Below, one piece after another: positions 29,337-39,928 of a DNA stretch of 64,000 bases; position 1 is the stretch's first letter; each line of letters opens with the position of its first letter. Below the pieces are notes generated by a model. That model did not search any database, was not told where the DNA came from, and saw only the letters and a list, made by a program, of their open reading frames with translations. The DNA comes from Lysobacter firmicutimachus (GTDB lineage: Bacteria; Pseudomonadota; Gammaproteobacteria; Xanthomonadales; Xanthomonadaceae). Position numbers and translations under genes: made by a program. The stretch spans positions 5,154,001 through 5,218,000 of the forward strand of contig NZ_JBANDL010000002.1 in NCBI RefSeq assembly GCF_037027445.1. The letters run 5' to 3'.

Positions 29337-30876
29337 ACGGCTCCCACCCGCTGAACGACACGAACGGCGGCACGTAGCCGAGGCTGTCCAGGCAGCGCGC
29401 GTCGAGCTGCTTGGCGTTCGCGGTTTCCAGGAACTGGCCGAGCAGCTTGGGCGTGCAGCCGATGCGCAAGGCGCCGTGGCCCTGGCCGCGCAGGATCAGA
29501 TGGCGGCCGTTGCGCAGGTGCTTGACCACCTGGTCGCCGTAGCGCGGCGGCGTGACCGGATCGAGTTCGCCGGACAGCAGCAGCGCCGGCGCGTCGCTCT
29601 TGAGCGGCTCGTGGAAGTTCTTCGGCCGGGCGCCGGTCGGCCAGGCCTTGCACTGTTCGGTCAGCGAGCGGGTCAGGCTGTCGCCTAGCACGGTGTCGGC
29701 ATCGGCCGGGTCGGGGCGGAACAGATCGACGTCCTCGGCGCAGCTCACCGACAGCTGCATGCCGAAGTTGATCTCGTCGCCGAGCTGGGCCTCGAGCATC
29801 TTCGACAGCGCCATCAACGGCGCGTAGCGGCCCTGGTCGGCCTCGTTGAGCACCAGCGGCAACAGCGCCGCCGCTTCCGGCGCGTAAGAGAACATCCGGG
29901 TCAGGATCGCGACGTGGCCGGCGGTGATCGGCGCGCGCTTCTGCTCGCCGGTACTGGGATCGCGGTAGTCGATCTCGACCGGCGCGGCCTGCAGCCGCGC
30001 CATCAGCTGGCGCAGCTGTTCGCGCGGATCGGCGCCGAAGCGCTGGCGGCAGGCGGGCGTCTGCTGGCACAGCTTGAATTGCAGGGCCAGCGCGGCGTCG
30101 AGGTTGCGCGCGTGCTCGCTGCCCAGCACCAGCTCGTTCGGCGCCACGCCGTCGAGCACCAGGCTGCGCACCCGCTGCGGATAGCGCATCGCGTACTGCT
30201 GGGCGACGCGGGTGCCGTAGGACACGCCGACCAGGTTGATCCGGTCCGCGCCGATCGCCGCGCGCACCGCGTCGAGGTCGGCGATCGCCTCGGTGGTGGT
30301 GAAGTAGCGCGGATCGACCGAGAGGCCCTGCACGCACTGCTTGATGGCGCGCAGCGAGGCGTCCAGGGCGGCGGCCTGGTCCTGGATCGGGTCGCCGCCG
30401 ACCGCCTCCGCGCACGTCAGCGGAGCCGATTGGCCGGTGCCGCGCTGATCGATCAGGACGATATGGCGGCGCTTGCGCACCTCGCGGAATGCGGCGTCGA
30501 CCATCGGCCAGGAGGTGGTCGCGGCCTGGCCCGGTCCGCCGGCAAGGAAGAACACCGGATCGGCGCTGCCGGCGCCCTCGGTGGCCGGCAGCCAGGCCAG
30601 GTTGAGGCTGAGCTTGCGGCCCTTGGGCTCGGCCGGGTTCTCCGGCACGTCATAGCGCGCGCATTGCGCGGCGAAAGTGCCGTTGGCGTACGGCGTCGAC
30701 AACGTGCACGGATCGAACGCGATCCGGCCGTAACGGCGTTTGTCGCCCTCCCCGGAGCCGGTGTCGGCGCCGCGGCCGCGGTCGCCGCAGCCGCTCAATG
30801 CGGCCGCCGCGAGCAACGCGGCCAGGCCGGCGACCGCGACGGCGCGCGGTCGGTGTGACGTCAGTGCTGAGTGCAT
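29335..30876 (-). CDS. Lipidated alpha/beta hydrolase (S33/TAP-like peptidase family)
   Basis: A 513-residue exported hydrolase related to tripeptidyl aminopeptidases. Lipobox LSGC gives lipidated Cys30. The oxyanion region is FFLAGGPGQA, the nucleophile elbow GVSYGTRVA (Ser219), the acid is in SGELDPVTPP and the catalytic His in GQGHGALRIG. The C-terminal part matches the TAP-like domain. It probably acts in the periplasm or outer membrane on short peptides or esters. It is followed 107 bp later by the NatAB-like genes on the same strand. Confidence 0.9.
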   Translation of the reverse strand: MHSALTSHRPRAVAVAGLAALLAAAALSGCGDRGRGADTGSGEGDKRRYGRIAFDPCTLSTPYANGTFAAQCARYDVPENPAEPKGRKLSLNLAWLPATEGAGSADPVFFLAGGPGQAATTSWPMVDAAFREVRKRRHIVLIDQRGTGQSAPLTCAEAVGGDPIQDQAAALDASLRAIKQCVQGLSVDPRYFTTTEAIADLDAVRAAIGADRINLVGVSYGTRVAQQYAMRYPQRVRSLVLDGVAPNELVLGSEHARNLDAALALQFKLCQQTPACRQRFGADPREQLRQLMARLQAAPVEIDYRDPSTGEQKRAPITAGHVAILTRMFSYAPEAAALLPLVLNEADQGRYAPLMALSKMLEAQLGDEINFGMQLSVSCAEDVDLFRPDPADADTVLGDSLTRSLTEQCKAWPTGARPKNFHEPLKSDAPALLLSGELDPVTPPRYGDQVVKHLRNGRHLILRGQGHGALRIGCTPKLLGQFLETANAKQLDARCLDSLGYVPPFVSFSGWEP

Positions 30877-30985
30877 GTCCGTGTCTCATCCCAAGGCGGT
30901 GCGCCTTCAAGGATGACAGACGGTCGGTCCGGGAAAAATGTGACCGGACCCGGCAGCGGCCTCGCGCCGCCGGCGGTGCGCGGGC

Positions 30986-31735
30986 TTACTTGGACGAGAC
31001 GTACTTCTCGCGGCGGATCTGCGGCACCGGCAGGCCGTGGCCTTTGAGCGCTTCGAAGCAGGCATCGACCATGTTCGGATTGCCGCACAGGTAGGCGATG
31101 TCGCCGGCCGCATCGGGCGCGAACTCGTCGAGGAACTGTTGCACGTAGCCGCGGCGCACGTCCGCATGCGGCTGCTCCGGCAATTCGCGCGAGAAACACG
31201 GCACGAAGCGGAAGTGCTGCGGATGGCGGTCGGCGAAAGCACGGAATTCGTCGCCGTACAGCAGCTCGGCCGGGGTGCGCGCGCCGAACAGCAGCACCAC
31301 CTGGATGCCGCGTTCGCGGATCAGGGTTTCCAGCTGCGGCAGCATCGAGCGGTACGGGGTCACGCCGGTGCCGGTGCCGATCAACAGATAGCGCCGGTTG
31401 CTGTCCGCGGGCATCAGGCAGAAGCGCCCGAACGGGCCGCTGGCCTGGACCTGTTCGCCGTCGCCCAGCCCTTCGAACAGCGCGGTGGCGGCGCCGCCGG
31501 GCACGAAGCTGACCGCGATCTCGACCGTTTCGCCGGCGCCCAGGGCGTGGTCGTGGAGGGTCGCCAGCGAGTAGCTGCGCTTGGTCGCGGTGCCGTCGGC
31601 GTACTGGAAATGAACCTGGATGAACTGTCCGGGGATGAAGTCCAGCGGCTCGCCGTCGTCGCGCAGGAACACGTAGTGGCCGACGGTCGGGGCCAGCATG
31701 CGGCGGGACACGAGCTTGAGGGGGAATTGCTTCAT
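30986..31735 (-). CDS. Ferredoxin--NADP reductase
   Basis: A 249-residue FAD enzyme that exchanges electrons between NADPH and ferredoxin/flavodoxin. It contains the FAD-binding RSYSLAT, the NADP site GTGTGVTPYRSML and LLFGARTPAELLYGDEF, then YLCGNPNMVD and a C-terminal REKYVSSK. The length is typical of bacterial Fpr-type enzymes. The start at 31735 gives the family N-terminus (MKQFPLKLVSRR); no clear Shine-Dalgarno is present. It is divergent from the ABC exporter. Confidence 0.9.
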   Translation of the reverse strand: MKQFPLKLVSRRMLAPTVGHYVFLRDDGEPLDFIPGQFIQVHFQYADGTATKRSYSLATLHDHALGAGETVEIAVSFVPGGAATALFEGLGDGEQVQASGPFGRFCLMPADSNRRYLLIGTGTGVTPYRSMLPQLETLIRERGIQVVLLFGARTPAELLYGDEFRAFADRHPQHFRFVPCFSRELPEQPHADVRRGYVQQFLDEFAPDAAGDIAYLCGNPNMVDACFEALKGHGLPVPQIRREKYVSSK

Positions 31736-31956
31736 TGCAGCGCGTTTCTCGATCGTGCTCCCGCGGCGGGCGGCCGCGGGCGCAATAGGACCGGGCGCGG
31801 GGCCCGGTGCGGCGGTTGCGCGGGGCCGGGGACCGGTCCTGGGCTGCGCAACGCGGATTTTCGCAACAGTCTGTGGCCGGAGCGCCGCCACGGGGCCGCC
31901 TATACTAAGCCATTCGCCGCGAGGCCCGCGGCCCAGCGATCCGAGACCCTCCCACG

Positions 31957-32954
<998 letters not shown>

Positions 32955-32958
<4 letters not shown>

Positions 32959-33767
32959 GCAGCCATACCGACGCCGCGCAAACGCGCGAGCTTTCGCCCG
33001 CGCGGCGCAACCTGATCGCGCTGGGCACCATCGTCCGGCGCGAAGTCGCGCGCATCCTGCGCATCTGGGGCCAGACCCTGGTGCCGCCGGCGATCACCAT
33101 GACCCTGTACTTCCTGATCTTCGGCGGCCTGATCGGCTCGCGCATCGGCGACATGGGCGGTTACAGCTACATGGAGTTCATCGTCCCCGGCCTGGTGATG
33201 ATGAGCGTGATCCAGAACAGCTACGGCAACATCTCCTCGAGTTTCTTCGGCGCCAAGTTCGGCCGCCACGTGGAGGAGCTGTTGGTCAGTCCGATGCCGA
33301 ACTGGGTGATCCTGTGGGGCTATGTCGCCGGCGCGGTGCTGCGCGGGCTGATGGTCGGCGCGATCGTGCTGTTGATCGCGATGTGCTTCACCTCGGTCCG
33401 GGTGCCGCATCCGCTGGTGACCCTCACCACCGTGCTGCTCGGCGCGACCATCTTCTCCCTGGCCGGCTTCGTCAATGCCGTCTACGCCAAGAAGTTCGAC
33501 GATGTGGCGATCGTGCCGACCTTCATCCTGACCCCGCTGACCTACCTGGGCGGCGTGTTCTACTCGGTCAAGCTGCTGCCGGCCTGGGCCGAAGCGGCGA
33601 CCCACGCCAATCCGATCTTCTACATGGTCAACGCGTTCCGCTACGGCCTGCTCGGCAGCAGCGACGTGCCGCTGTGGGTGGCCTATGCGTTGATGCTCGG
33701 CTTCGTGGCCGCGCTGTCGTCGCTGGGCCTGTGGCTGCTCAAGCGCGGCGTCGGGCTGCGCAGTTGA
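32955..33767 (+). CDS. ABC-2 type permease, YadH-like
   Basis: A 270-residue integral membrane protein with six predicted spans. It has the ABC-2 features SYMEFIVPGLVMMSVIQNSY, the coupling segment EELLVSPMPNWVIL, and LGGVFYSVKLLPAWAEAATH. The start overlaps the ATPase stop by 4 bp; the longer open frame upstream is a shadow of the ATPase gene. Translation of the next small gene appears coupled to its stop. Confidence 0.93.
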
Positions 33768-34132
33768 GCCCTCGCGCCTGGCTGTTGGCCGCCGCGCTCG
33801 GCCTGGTCCCGGCGGCGGTCGCCGCCGCGACGCCGGGGCAAGAAACCGCGGCGCGCCACGCCGCCGACGGCATGCGCCTGGCTCAGGCGCGCTATTGCGG
33901 TCTGGCGCAGGAACCGCTTAGCCGGATCGCCGAGGCACTGCGCGACGCCGCCCGCCGAGAGGCACGGGCGCGCGGCGAGGGCTTCGACGAGGCCGCCTAT
34001 GGCGACGCGTTCCGCCGCGGGGCGCGCGAGATGGATGCGATCTTGCAGCGTCTGCCGGCGAATCCCGAACGCGACCGCGACCAATGCCGCGAGGTCCGCG
34101 CCGAACTGGACGCGCTGCAGGCGCCGCATTGA
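33764..34132 (+). CDS. Small exported protein of unknown function (TTG start)
   Basis: A 122-residue protein with a likely TTG start overlapping the permease stop by 4 bp (TTGA). It begins SPRAWLLAAALGLVPAAVAA, a clear signal peptide. The mature part is helical and charged, with two cysteines (RYCGLAQEP; DRDQCREVR) that could form a disulphide. Unknown family. Tight coupling to the ABC exporter suggests an accessory periplasmic role, but this is inference. The frame is also open further upstream, inside the permease gene. Confidence 0.7.
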   Translation: MSPRAWLLAAALGLVPAAVAAATPGQETAARHAADGMRLAQARYCGLAQEPLSRIAEALRDAARREARARGEGFDEAAYGDAFRRGAREMDAILQRLPANPERDRDQCREVRAELDALQAPH

Positions 34133-34250
34133 TCCGGCCTGCACCGCGCTCGGGCTACAAGGGCGGAGCCTCGTCCCGGCGCTCAACGGCGCCGGCCTGC
34201 AAGAGCGACGGCCTTTTAAGTGCCATGTTTCCGATACCGAGGACTGCCCC

Positions 34251-34772
34251 ATGCGTTCGATTGCCCTGACCGCGGCCCTGTGCGCCGCCCTGCTGGCCGG
34301 CTGCGCCGCGCCGGAGCCAGCCAAGACCGCCGAACCCGCGGCGCCGGCTGCGAACCAGGCCGGCGACACCGGCGCGAGCGCCGTCGGCGGCGAACGGCCG
34401 CTGGGCAAGATCGGCGCCGACCAGGTCGGCAAGCTCAGCCCGGTGCCGGCGCTGAAAGGCTTCGGCGAGCACTGGAGCATCCAGATCCAGGCCACCGGCG
34501 AGATGAACCACCGGGTCGAGCTGACCTGGGGCAGCGGCAGCGAGAAGGCCAGCGGCCAGGCGCGCTACCTCGGCCAACCGGCCGATGCGCCGGCGGACCT
34601 GATCGTACTCAGCGGCGAGCTGAGCACGGTTCAGGGCGCCAAGCCGATGACGATCGAGATCGACCGCATGGAGTGCATCGACGACGGCGACGGCCGCCAC
34701 CGCAACAGCATCCGGGTCAGCGTCGACGGCATGGACAAGCTGGAAGGCTGCGCCGACCTGGCGATGTACTGA
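34251..34772 (+). CDS. Lipoprotein of unknown function
   Basis: A 173-residue lipoprotein: signal MRSIALTAALCAALLAGC with lipobox LAGC (Cys18), an Ala-rich linker, then a beta-rich domain of about 110 residues containing GFGEHWSIQIQATGEMNHRV, two further cysteines (MECIDDG, EGCADL) and MDKLEGCADLAMY at the end. The domain resembles proteobacterial lipoproteins that bind or sense small molecules (the uncharacterised COG3650-like group), but this is tentative. It starts 118 bp after the preceding gene. Confidence 0.8.
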   Translation: MRSIALTAALCAALLAGCAAPEPAKTAEPAAPAANQAGDTGASAVGGERPLGKIGADQVGKLSPVPALKGFGEHWSIQIQATGEMNHRVELTWGSGSEKASGQARYLGQPADAPADLIVLSGELSTVQGAKPMTIEIDRMECIDDGDGRHRNSIRVSVDGMDKLEGCADLAMY

Positions 34773-34814
34773 GGCCGACCCCAACCCCGCGGCGCCGTAG
34801 CGGGCGCCGCCGGT

Positions 34815-35702
34815 TCAATCCGCCGGTGCGACGGGCCGCCCGCGCCGATGCAGTGCGCGCACCGTCAGCCACGCCAGCAGCGGAGCGGCGACGATCAGCG
34901 CCAGGGCCAGCGCGATCAGCATCGGCAACTCCAGCGCCTGCCCATACAGCGCCAACGGCACCGCCGCGGCCAACAACAGCAGCGGCGTCAGCGCCGCCGC
35001 CGCCAGCGCGCCGAGCGCACCGTGACCGGAGCGCAACGGCCACACGCCGGCGACCAGCGCCAGCACCGCGCCGACCGCGAGCGCGACCGCGCTCATGCCG
35101 CTGCGATGGCCGTCGCCGTCGAGCGCGGCGAAGCCGGCCGCGCCCTGCTGCAGCGCCAGCACCAGGCCGGCGCAGACGCCGCCGCCGACCAGGGCGCCGA
35201 TCGCGCGCCGTGCCGCGCCGCTCCAGGCCACCGGCGTCGCACCGCGACCGCCGATCCACCACGCCAGCGGCCAGGCCACGGCGATCTGCGCCGCCGCCTT
35301 GAGCAGGCCGGACCCCGCGAAGGCCGCTTCCAGTTCGCGCCGCTGCCCGCCGAGACGGCCGTACAGCCAGGCGTCGACGGTGGTCGACCACAGCAGGGCG
35401 ACGGCGAACGCCAGCAACAGCGCGCAGATCGCAGCGCCGATCGGCCGCCGCGGCGCACCGCGGCGCTGAGTCAGCACGCAGGCGACGGCCAGTCCCAGGC
35501 CCGCCAACAGGCCGTCCTTGCACAGCCACTGCAGCAGGATCGGGGCCAGCTTGAGTTCACTGCGCACCGCCTCGGGGACGGCGAGCGCCCCGATCAACAA
35601 CAACAGCGCGGAAGCGGCGAACAAGGCGGCGGCCAGCGCCAGCGGCACGAGCAGCGGCGAACGCGCCGCTGCGGTCGGAGCGAGAGACATGCGCAAATCC
35701 AT
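34815..35702 (-). CDS. Multi-span membrane protein of unknown function
   Basis: A 295-residue protein dominated by Ala/Leu-rich membrane segments, about seven predicted, e.g. LVPLALAAALFAASALLLLI and LPMLIALALALIVAAPLLAW. A soluble loop around residues 115-135 contains RLGGQRRELEAAFAGSG. No family is recognised. An internal ATG four codons in (35690) is an equally possible start. It converges with the preceding lipoprotein gene and is divergent from the small secreted protein at 35.9 kb. Confidence 0.75.
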   Translation of the reverse strand: MDLRMSLAPTAAARSPLLVPLALAAALFAASALLLLIGALAVPEAVRSELKLAPILLQWLCKDGLLAGLGLAVACVLTQRRGAPRRPIGAAICALLLAFAVALLWSTTVDAWLYGRLGGQRRELEAAFAGSGLLKAAAQIAVAWPLAWWIGGRGATPVAWSGAARRAIGALVGGGVCAGLVLALQQGAAGFAALDGDGHRSGMSAVALAVGAVLALVAGVWPLRSGHGALGALAAAALTPLLLLAAAVPLALYGQALELPMLIALALALIVAAPLLAWLTVRALHRRGRPVAPAD

Positions 35703-35893
35703 GGGGTCGGGGAAGCGCCGCGCCGCCGGGCGGCGTCGCAGCGGCGCCTAGCTTAGCGACTGGGCCGGCGTCCGCAGCCGGCACGATCGCGGCGTGGGTC
35801 GCAGTCCCGCGCCCGGCAACGCTTCACGCCGGCCGGCTTGCGCCGTTTGCAGCGTTACGGCGACTGGTCGTCGCCACTCAAGAGGAGTCGTTC

Positions 35894-36361
35894 ATGCGTA
35901 TTTCGTCCGTCGTTGCCGGTGCGGTGCTGGGCCTGGCCGCGTTGCTCGCTGCGTCGCCCGCACCGGCCCAGCAGATCACCTTCCCCGCGCCGGTGTTCCG
36001 CGGCGGCAACACCGACTGGCAGGTCAAGCTGACCACCGCCCGTGACCTGTCGGTCGGCTACGAGCTGAGGGTGCCGCGAGCCAAACGGCTCAGCGGCCCG
36101 TTGCAGCAGCAGGCGACCGAGGGCCACGGCCGTTACACCCTGGTCGGCAAGATCGCGCTGAAGACCACGACCAATATCTCGGTGCAACTGGCGCCGGTGA
36201 AGCTGGGCGAGGTCTGCAAGGACAAGAAGGGCAACACCAAGGATCCGAACGGCCAACCCTTCACCTACGCGATCCAGATCTTGGACTTGGACAAGCCGGT
36301 CAAGATCGGTTCGACCGTAATACCGCTGTGGTTCGGTTGCGGCCGATTCACCGACCAGTGA
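35894..36361 (+). CDS. Small secreted protein, paralogue 1
   Basis: A 155-residue protein with a signal peptide (MRISSVVAGAVLGLAALLAA..AQQ) and a beta-rich domain. It is recognisably related to the protein at 40974-41459: both have a GGN motif early (FRGGNTDWQV / FDGGNVGKLS), GRY followed by alternating strands, a C-x-D-x-K-x-N-T segment (EVCKDKKGNT / EPCQDAKKNT) and a GCG-x-F end (FGCGRFTD / MGCGEFED). The two cysteines are conserved and probably form a disulphide. Good Shine-Dalgarno (AAGAGGAG). Function unknown. Confidence 0.82.
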   Translation: MRISSVVAGAVLGLAALLAASPAPAQQITFPAPVFRGGNTDWQVKLTTARDLSVGYELRVPRAKRLSGPLQQQATEGHGRYTLVGKIALKTTTNISVQLAPVKLGEVCKDKKGNTKDPNGQPFTYAIQILDLDKPVKIGSTVIPLWFGCGRFTDQ

Positions 36362-36429
36362 GCCCGTCGCCGCAGTCCGGGCGCCCCCGATGCCGGGGCG
36401 CCGGCGCGGCCGGGTCAAGACCTTCATCC

Positions 36430-36463
36430 AGGCGGCTCGCGCTATAGGCGAAAGCCGCCTTTT
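36430..36463 (+). terminator. Probable terminator after the small secreted protein
   Basis: 8-bp stem AGGCGGCT / AGCCGCCT (36430-36437 with 36453-36460), 15-base loop, followed by TTTC. The long loop and short U tract make it only moderately convincing. Confidence 0.5.
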
Positions 36464-36583
36464 CATTTGCCATTTCTGGCGCAATTCTTTGCCGCCCTGC
36501 AGTGAAACGACCGTTCGATCTGCCGCTATAGGCACGTGAAATCAATTAGTTACATAGGAAAACAAACAAAAAAACCGGGCCTC

Positions 36584-36613
36584 TTGCGCGTGTTGTGTTT
36601 AACAATCTATTAA
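36584..36613 (+). promoter_or_regulatory. Possible promoter of the TonB-dependent receptor
   Basis: TTGCGC (36584-36589) and TATTAA (36608-36613) are 18 bp apart in the AT-rich stretch before the receptor start. The surrounding sequence (36541-36615) is one of the most AT-rich patches in the window. Confidence 0.45.
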
Positions 36614-36658
36614 TGCGCATCCGACCCGTCGGTCGGATGTCCATTCGGGGGAAAACTT

Positions 36659-39600
36659 ATGGTTACGACTCAGGCCCGTCGCGCGTCCCTGCGCCGCCGC
36701 CCGCTGTTGCTCGGCATCCTCGCGGTCATCGCCGCTCCGGCGTTCGCGCAAGACCCGACGCCCGCTCCGCAAACCGCGACCACGGCCAAGCCGGAGGCCT
36801 CCGAAGGCTCGGCGCCGACCGACCTGGACCGCATGGTCGTGACCGGTTCGCGCATCCGCCGCGCCGGCTTCGACACGCTCGAGCCGGCCACCGTCGTGAC
36901 CAAGGAATACATCGCCGACCGCGGCCTGACCAACGTCGCCGATGCGCTCAACGAAATTCCGGGCTTCGGCGTCGGCGTGACCCCGGAAGGCGGCCAGGCC
37001 ACGTTCGGCACCGGCGTCAACTTCGTCAACCGCTTCGGCATCGGCAGCAACCGCACCCTGACCCTGGTCAACGGCCGCCGCTACGTGTCCAGCTCGCCGA
37101 CCACCCTGTTCGGCCCGGCCGCGCCCGGCGTGCAGGTCGACCTCAACGCGATCCCGACCGCGATGGTCGAGCGGGTCGAGAACATCGCCATCGGCGGCGC
37201 CCCGACCTACGGTTCGGACGCCATCGCCGGCGTGGTCAACGTGATCCTGCGCAAGGACTTCGAAGGCGTCCAATTCGGCGGCAACTACGGCGTCACCGAG
37301 GAAGGCGACAACGAGCGCTACAACGTCTGGGCCCTGGTCGGCGCCAACTTCGACGACGGCCGCGGCAACGTCACCTTCTCGCTGACCTACGACAACGTGA
37401 AGGGCGTGCTGCAGCGCGAGCGCGACTACTTCCGCGAAGGTTTCTTCAACAGCACCAACCCCAACGCCACCCAGATGGCGACCTTGTTCCCGGGACGCAC
37501 CCCGGCCAACGACGGCCGCTACAACCCGAACATCCCGTTCAACACCGGCGCGACCGACGGCATCCCCAACGGCGTGCTGATCCGCGACCGGCGCATCTGG
37601 ACCACGCCGTTCGGCGGCCTGATCTCGCCGACCACCGGCGCGTTCCGCACCGGTTCGGGCAACCTGATCCCGAACGGCTTCGGCACCGGCAACCGCACCG
37701 TGCTGGCCTTCGACCCGAACGGCAACCTGGTGCCGTACAACCCGGGTTCGACCTTCTCCGCCACCGACGCCAGCGGCGGCGACGGCCTGAGCCTGATCGA
37801 GGCCGGCCAGATCACCTCCGACCTCAAGCGCATGTCGTTCAACACCACCGCGCGCTGGGGCCTGACCGACAACATCGACGTGTTCCTGGAAGGCTCGTTC
37901 TACTCGGCCGAGAGCACCGAGCTGGTCGACCAGTGGGCCTACAACTCGCCCCTGTTCGCCGGCGCCAGCGGCATGATCCGCTTCCCGACCACCTACGCCG
38001 GACTGACCGACCAGGCCCGCACCACCCTGCAAGGCCTGGGGGTGACCTCGTTCAATCTGTCGCGCGCTTCGCGCGACCTGGTCACCAACAACGGCAGCGC
38101 CACCACCGAGCTCGGCCGCATCGTGGTCGGCCTGGAAGGCGACTTCGAGCTGGCCGATCGGGTGTTCTACTGGGAAGCGTCGGGCAACTACGGCCGCAGC
38201 GATTCGCGCGCCTACGGCACCTCGCTGGTGCAGCAGAACTTCGTCAACGCGCTGCACGTGGTGCGCAACGCCCAGGGCCAGCTGGTCTGCAACGGCGCGC
38301 CGGTGGCCGGCGTGGTGGTGCCGGGCGGCATCGCGCCGCGTCCGGACCCGAACTGCGTGCCGCTGGACCTGTTCGGCGAAGGCCGTCCCAGCGCGGCGGC
38401 GCGCAACTACGTCACCACCCGCACCGAGTCGCAGGCGCTGCAGGAGCAGAAGGTCTTCAACATCAACCTGTCGAGCACCCTGTTCGACCTGTGGAGCGGC
38501 CCGCTGCAGTACAACATCGGCTACGAATACCGCAAGGAAAGCGGCCTGTTCGATCCGGGCACCTTCCTGACCCAGGGGCTGGGCCGGTCGGTGCCGATCA
38601 CCCCGCTGCAGGGCGAATACTCGACCAAGGAGTGGTTCGGCGAGTTCGTGCTGCCGCTGGTCAATCCGGAAGCCGATATCCCGCTGCTGAAGAAGCTGGA
38701 CGTGGTCGGCAAGTACCGCCAGGTCGACAACAGCATCAACGGCAAGTTCGACACCTACACCTACGGCCTGCAGTGGAAGCCGTTCCAGGATCTGGAAATC
38801 CGCGGCAACTTCACCCGCTCGCTGCGCGCGCCGGCGATCACCGAGGCTTTCCTGCCGCAGGCGACCTCGTTCCAGTTCGTCACCGGCGATCCCTGCGACA
38901 CCCGCTTCATCACCGGCGGCAACAACCCGGCGGTGCGCGCGCGCAACTGCCAGGCCTTCCTCAGCTACTACGGCCTGACCAGCTTCAACTCCAACGCCAA
39001 CGGCGCCTCGATCCAGGGCGTGTCCGGCGGCAACCCGAACCTGCGCAACGAGTCGGCCGATTCGCACACCTACGGCTTCACCTGGGCGCCGTCGTTCCTG
39101 GAAGGCCTGACCGTCGCCGCCGACTACTACAAGATCAAGATCACCGACGTCATCAGCAACCTGACCGCGACCGAAATCGCCACCGCCTGCTTCGACGCGC
39201 CCGACTTCGATGCCTCGAACGTGCCCAACGCGAACGCGTTCTGCAGCCGCATCACCCGCAACGCGCCGGGTACCGGTCCGGCCAACGCCGGCCAGGCCAC
39301 GACCTTCGTCAGCGGCTTCGTCAACGGCAAGTACCTCAACATGGAGGCCTACTCGGCCGAAGTGTCGTACCGTTTCGACACCGACCGCTTCGGCCGCTTC
39401 GCGTTCGGCGTGACCGGCTACTTCCCGAAGGAACTGACCGTCGACAACACCGGCGTCAGCCCCAACCCGGCGGTCGGCGAGATCGGCACCTCCAAGCGCC
39501 AGTACCAGTTCAGCGGCGCTTGGGAGAAGGGCAAGTTCGGCGCCAACCTGTCGGCGAACTACCTCAGCAGCGCCGAGTTCGACGTGCTCAACACGCCGGA

Positions 39601-39808
39601 AACCCGCGACATCCTCAAGGTCGGCGACTACTGGCTGTTCAACGGCGGCGTGCGCTACCGCTTCAACGATCGCACCATGGTGCGCCTGGCGGTCAGCAAC
39701 CTGTTCGACAAGGACCCGCCGTTCCCGGCGCAGACCTCGGCGAACTTGTTCAGCACTTACGACATTCTCGGCCGTCGCTACAACCTGGCCTTCGAATGGA
39801 AGTACTGA
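36659..39808 (+). CDS. TonB-dependent outer-membrane receptor
   Basis: A 1049-residue receptor. A signal peptide (RRRPLLLGILAVIAAPAFA) is followed by an acidic/Ala-rich segment and the plug domain, which begins DLDRMVVTGSRIRRAGFDTL and includes GIGSNRTLTLVNGRRYVSSS and GAPTYGSDAIAGVVNVILRK. A beta barrel of about 800 residues follows, with typical aromatic strands up to the C-terminal YNLAFEWKY. The size and plug type match the Xanthomonadaceae receptors thought to import peptides, glycans or siderophores; the substrate cannot be told from sequence. A GGGGGA Shine-Dalgarno precedes the start. A strong terminator follows. Confidence 0.95.
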   Translation: MVTTQARRASLRRRPLLLGILAVIAAPAFAQDPTPAPQTATTAKPEASEGSAPTDLDRMVVTGSRIRRAGFDTLEPATVVTKEYIADRGLTNVADALNEIPGFGVGVTPEGGQATFGTGVNFVNRFGIGSNRTLTLVNGRRYVSSSPTTLFGPAAPGVQVDLNAIPTAMVERVENIAIGGAPTYGSDAIAGVVNVILRKDFEGVQFGGNYGVTEEGDNERYNVWALVGANFDDGRGNVTFSLTYDNVKGVLQRERDYFREGFFNSTNPNATQMATLFPGRTPANDGRYNPNIPFNTGATDGIPNGVLIRDRRIWTTPFGGLISPTTGAFRTGSGNLIPNGFGTGNRTVLAFDPNGNLVPYNPGSTFSATDASGGDGLSLIEAGQITSDLKRMSFNTTARWGLTDNIDVFLEGSFYSAESTELVDQWAYNSPLFAGASGMIRFPTTYAGLTDQARTTLQGLGVTSFNLSRASRDLVTNNGSATTELGRIVVGLEGDFELADRVFYWEASGNYGRSDSRAYGTSLVQQNFVNALHVVRNAQGQLVCNGAPVAGVVVPGGIAPRPDPNCVPLDLFGEGRPSAAARNYVTTRTESQALQEQKVFNINLSSTLFDLWSGPLQYNIGYEYRKESGLFDPGTFLTQGLGRSVPITPLQGEYSTKEWFGEFVLPLVNPEADIPLLKKLDVVGKYRQVDNSINGKFDTYTYGLQWKPFQDLEIRGNFTRSLRAPAITEAFLPQATSFQFVTGDPCDTRFITGGNNPAVRARNCQAFLSYYGLTSFNSNANGASIQGVSGGNPNLRNESADSHTYGFTWAPSFLEGLTVAADYYKIKITDVISNLTATEIATACFDAPDFDASNVPNANAFCSRITRNAPGTGPANAGQATTFVSGFVNGKYLNMEAYSAEVSYRFDTDRFGRFAFGVTGYFPKELTVDNTGVSPNPAVGEIGTSKRQYQFSGAWEKGKFGANLSANYLSSAEFDVLNTPETRDILKVGDYWLFNGGVRYRFNDRTMVRLAVSNLFDKDPPFPAQTSANLFSTYDILGRRYNLAFEWKY

Positions 39809-39826
39809 TCTGAGCCGATGCGCAGG

Positions 39827-39862
39827 AAAAAAAGCCCCGATCTGAGGATCGGGGCTTTTTTG
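39827..39862. terminator. Bidirectional terminator
   Basis: 10-bp perfect stem AGCCCCGATC / GATCGGGGCT (39833-39842 with 39847-39856), TGAG loop, A-run before and T-run after. It ends the receptor gene and the convergent tatD transcript. Confidence 0.93.
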
Positions 39863-39867
39863 TTGCG

Positions 39868-39905
39868 CGCGATTCGGGATTCGCGATTCGGGATCGGGGA
39901 TTCGG
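39868..39905. repeat. GGGATTCG-type repeat cluster
   Basis: GATTCGGGATTCGCGATTCG followed by GGATCGGGGATTCGG, the same unit as in the inverted repeat at 29.2-29.3 kb. It lies between the terminator and the tatD stop. Confidence 0.6.
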
Positions 39906-39928
39906 CGACGGCAACAGCCGACTTGGGA

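Noticed and set aside
36599-39067. Long minus-strand open frame (822 codons) opposite the TonB-dependent receptor
   Set aside because: The receptor frame has a signal peptide, plug and barrel; the opposite frame is composition-driven.
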